From Saprospiraceae bacterium (GTDB lineage: Bacteria > Bacteroidota > Bacteroidia > Chitinophagales > Saprospiraceae): DNA of 64,000 nt. The stretch is from assembly GCA_013360405.1 (NCBI GenBank), contig JABWBR010000002.1, positions 1-64,000 on the forward strand, in the 5' to 3' direction. Numbering within the stretch: position 1 is the first letter of the stretch; every line of letters begins with the position of its first letter. Both the position numbers and the translations under genes were made by a program. This document shows positions 63,167 to 64,000 of the stretch, piece by piece. The notes under the pieces are model-generated. The model did no database searches, was not told where the DNA came from, and worked only from the letters and a program-made list of their open reading frames with translations.

Positions 63167-63580
63167 TCACCGCTTCACCAACACCTTCGCCACTGCATCC
63201 CCCACCAACCCTGCTGGCAACGTCCCCGCTCCCACGATATTCGGCGGGTCATAAGCAGCGGGCAGTAGGAAAGCAGCAATTTCCGTCGCATTGGCATCAC
63301 TGCCACCAGTCGTTATGTCCACCACCCAGCAGCCATGCTCGTCAATCGGAATTTTGCGGGAGGCAGAGTAAGGCTTCACCCACCATTGACCCCCAACTTT
63401 GATATACACCGCCACGATATAATCCGCAGGCTTAACTCCCGCCACACAGCCTTTAAGGTTGCCGTTGCCTCCGACGGGCGAGACGGAAGAGAAAGTCAGC
63501 ACGGGCGGCATCGTGTTGCTTACGAAGGCAGGGCATTCTGTGTAACAGGCAATCGTTTTGCCATCGAACAGGTCCATCAT
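63167..63580 (-). CDS. Small beta-sandwich-like protein, possibly 5'-truncated
   Basis: A 137-residue frame from MMDLFDGKT. The central part (VLTFSSVSPVGGNGNLKGCVAGVKPADY, VAVYIKVGGQWWVKPYSA, GCWVVDITTGGSDANATEIAAFLLP) reads as one beta-sandwich module of a kind seen fused to larger secreted enzymes; I cannot name it. Coding-like sequence continues in frame upstream of the first ATG (GKLGARRGIFDKDGKLKDC) back to a TAG near 63670 without any ATG, GTG or TTG start. The real start is therefore unclear, and the gene may be a fragment or contain a frameshift. It follows a small hypothetical gene on the same strand. Confidence 0.55.
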   Translation of the reverse strand: MMDLFDGKTIACYTECPAFVSNTMPPVLTFSSVSPVGGNGNLKGCVAGVKPADYIVAVYIKVGGQWWVKPYSASRKIPIDEHGCWVVDITTGGSDANATEIAAFLLPAAYDPPNIVGAGTLPAGLVGDAVAKVLVKR

Positions 63581-63695
63581 GCAATCCTTCAGCTTGCCGT
63601 CTTTGTCAAATATGCCCCGGCGAGCGCCAAGTTTACCTCTGGCAATACAGTTGTCAACATCTTTAAGAAACTAATTTTGTTCCACCTCGCTGAAA

Positions 63696-63995
63696 TTATT
63701 TGTCCTTCCTTGCCAGCTCCACACAGCGTTTAGCAGCCTCTTTGTCATAGTTGTTTTGGTAGCAGTCGGCAGCTGTGCGGCAAAAGAGGGCGGCCTTGGA
63801 ACATTCTTGTTCAAGGTCCATATTTTTGAATTTTTTCGCATAGATGTCTTCTGTGCTCAATGCCGGGTACTCAACTTTCTCATAGCCATAACCATACTGC
63901 TTGGCCTGCTGTGTAGCACTATATTGGGCAGCTACCGAGGCTGTGGTCGCAAAGGCAGCGTTCAGCAGGGCCCTTCCAAAGATTTTCCGGTTCAT
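63696..63995 (-). CDS. Small secreted cysteine-containing protein, function unknown
   Basis: A 99-residue protein. The first 23 residues (MNRKIFGRALLNAAFATTASVAAQ) could be a weak signal peptide; then a Tyr/Gln-rich segment (QQAKQYGYGYEKVEYP), and a helical C-terminal half with four cysteines at regular spacing (QECSKAALFCRTAADCYQN ... KRCVELA), suggesting two disulfides. No family recognised. The start lies 5 bp from the window edge, so an upstream extension cannot be excluded. Confidence 0.55.
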   Translation of the reverse strand: MNRKIFGRALLNAAFATTASVAAQYSATQQAKQYGYGYEKVEYPALSTEDIYAKKFKNMDLEQECSKAALFCRTAADCYQNNYDKEAAKRCVELARKDK

Positions 63996-64000
63996 GCGCT

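Noticed and set aside
1-64000. tRNA, rRNA, retron or integrase genes
   Set aside because: No cloverleaf, T-loop-like consensus, reverse transcriptase or recombinase motifs were found when reading intergenic regions and proteins; small structured RNAs could still be missed by eye.

Overview
The window looks like a chromosomal piece of a Bacteroidota bacterium, most likely the Saprospiria/Lewinella side of the phylum. Evidence seen in the sequence: four large secreted proteins end in type IX secretion (T9SS) sorting domains (three type A, one type B). There is a TonB-dependent receptor with an N-terminal carboxypeptidase-regulatory-like domain and a LytS-type kinase behind a two-component-regulator propeller. 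Several genes carry promoter-like TAnnTTTG elements, and one has a full TTTG-N20-TAACTTTG promoter. No rRNA, tRNA, CRISPR array, integrase or intact insertion sequence was seen. The placement is inference from family content.

Layout. 1-1.8 kb is AT-rich and accessory: a freestanding effector-associated-type helical protein and a membrane TPR protein share an eight-residue tag, followed by a gene-poor repeat region. 1.9-11.4 kb holds a secreted S41-like protease, a TonB-dependent receptor, small SRPBCC and NTF2-fold proteins, and a NarL-type two-component pair (TPR kinase and LuxR regulator). 11.4-12.9 kb is a compact leftward FitA-like/PIN/Fic toxin island. 13.0-16.4 kb carries a tail-fibre-like coiled-coil surface protein and a T9SS serine protease. 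16.5-17.0 kb is a broken RhuM gene.

17.2-24.6 kb is a leftward cluster: an unknown membrane protein, an acetyltransferase, an agmatine-deiminase-family lipoprotein, an NhaC-type antiporter, a GabT-type aminotransferase and an amidohydrolase. It may form an agmatine/putrescine pathway. 24.6-32.8 kb contains two phenylacetate-degradation genes (PaaY-like and PaaZ) separated by a nuclease-fold protein, a methyltransferase, a small membrane protein and a large BNR-repeat protein. 32.8-37.7 kb is a leftward three-gene set: ABC exporter, EF-hand membrane protein, DUF5682 protein.

37.8-47.1 kb has a CocE-type hydrolase, an AraC regulator, a Rossmann oxidoreductase and an acyltransferase. It also has a PPP-type phosphatase lipoprotein next to a CotH-kinase-like protein, an esterase and hemA. 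47.1-47.8 kb holds a terminator and the remnant of a Gfo/Idh/MocA oxidoreductase. 47.8-64.0 kb is entirely leftward and devoted to the cell surface: a BACON-repeat T9SS protease, a LamG/repeat T9SS-B adhesin-like protein, an ECF sigma factor, a T9SS BNR protein, a LytTR regulator with its propeller kinase, a peptidoglycan-binding-domain protein and two small hypothetical genes.

A striking background feature is that many gene junctions carry short tandem word repeats, each with its own word and often folded into a hairpin. In three places such a repeat supplies the stop codon of the adjacent gene.
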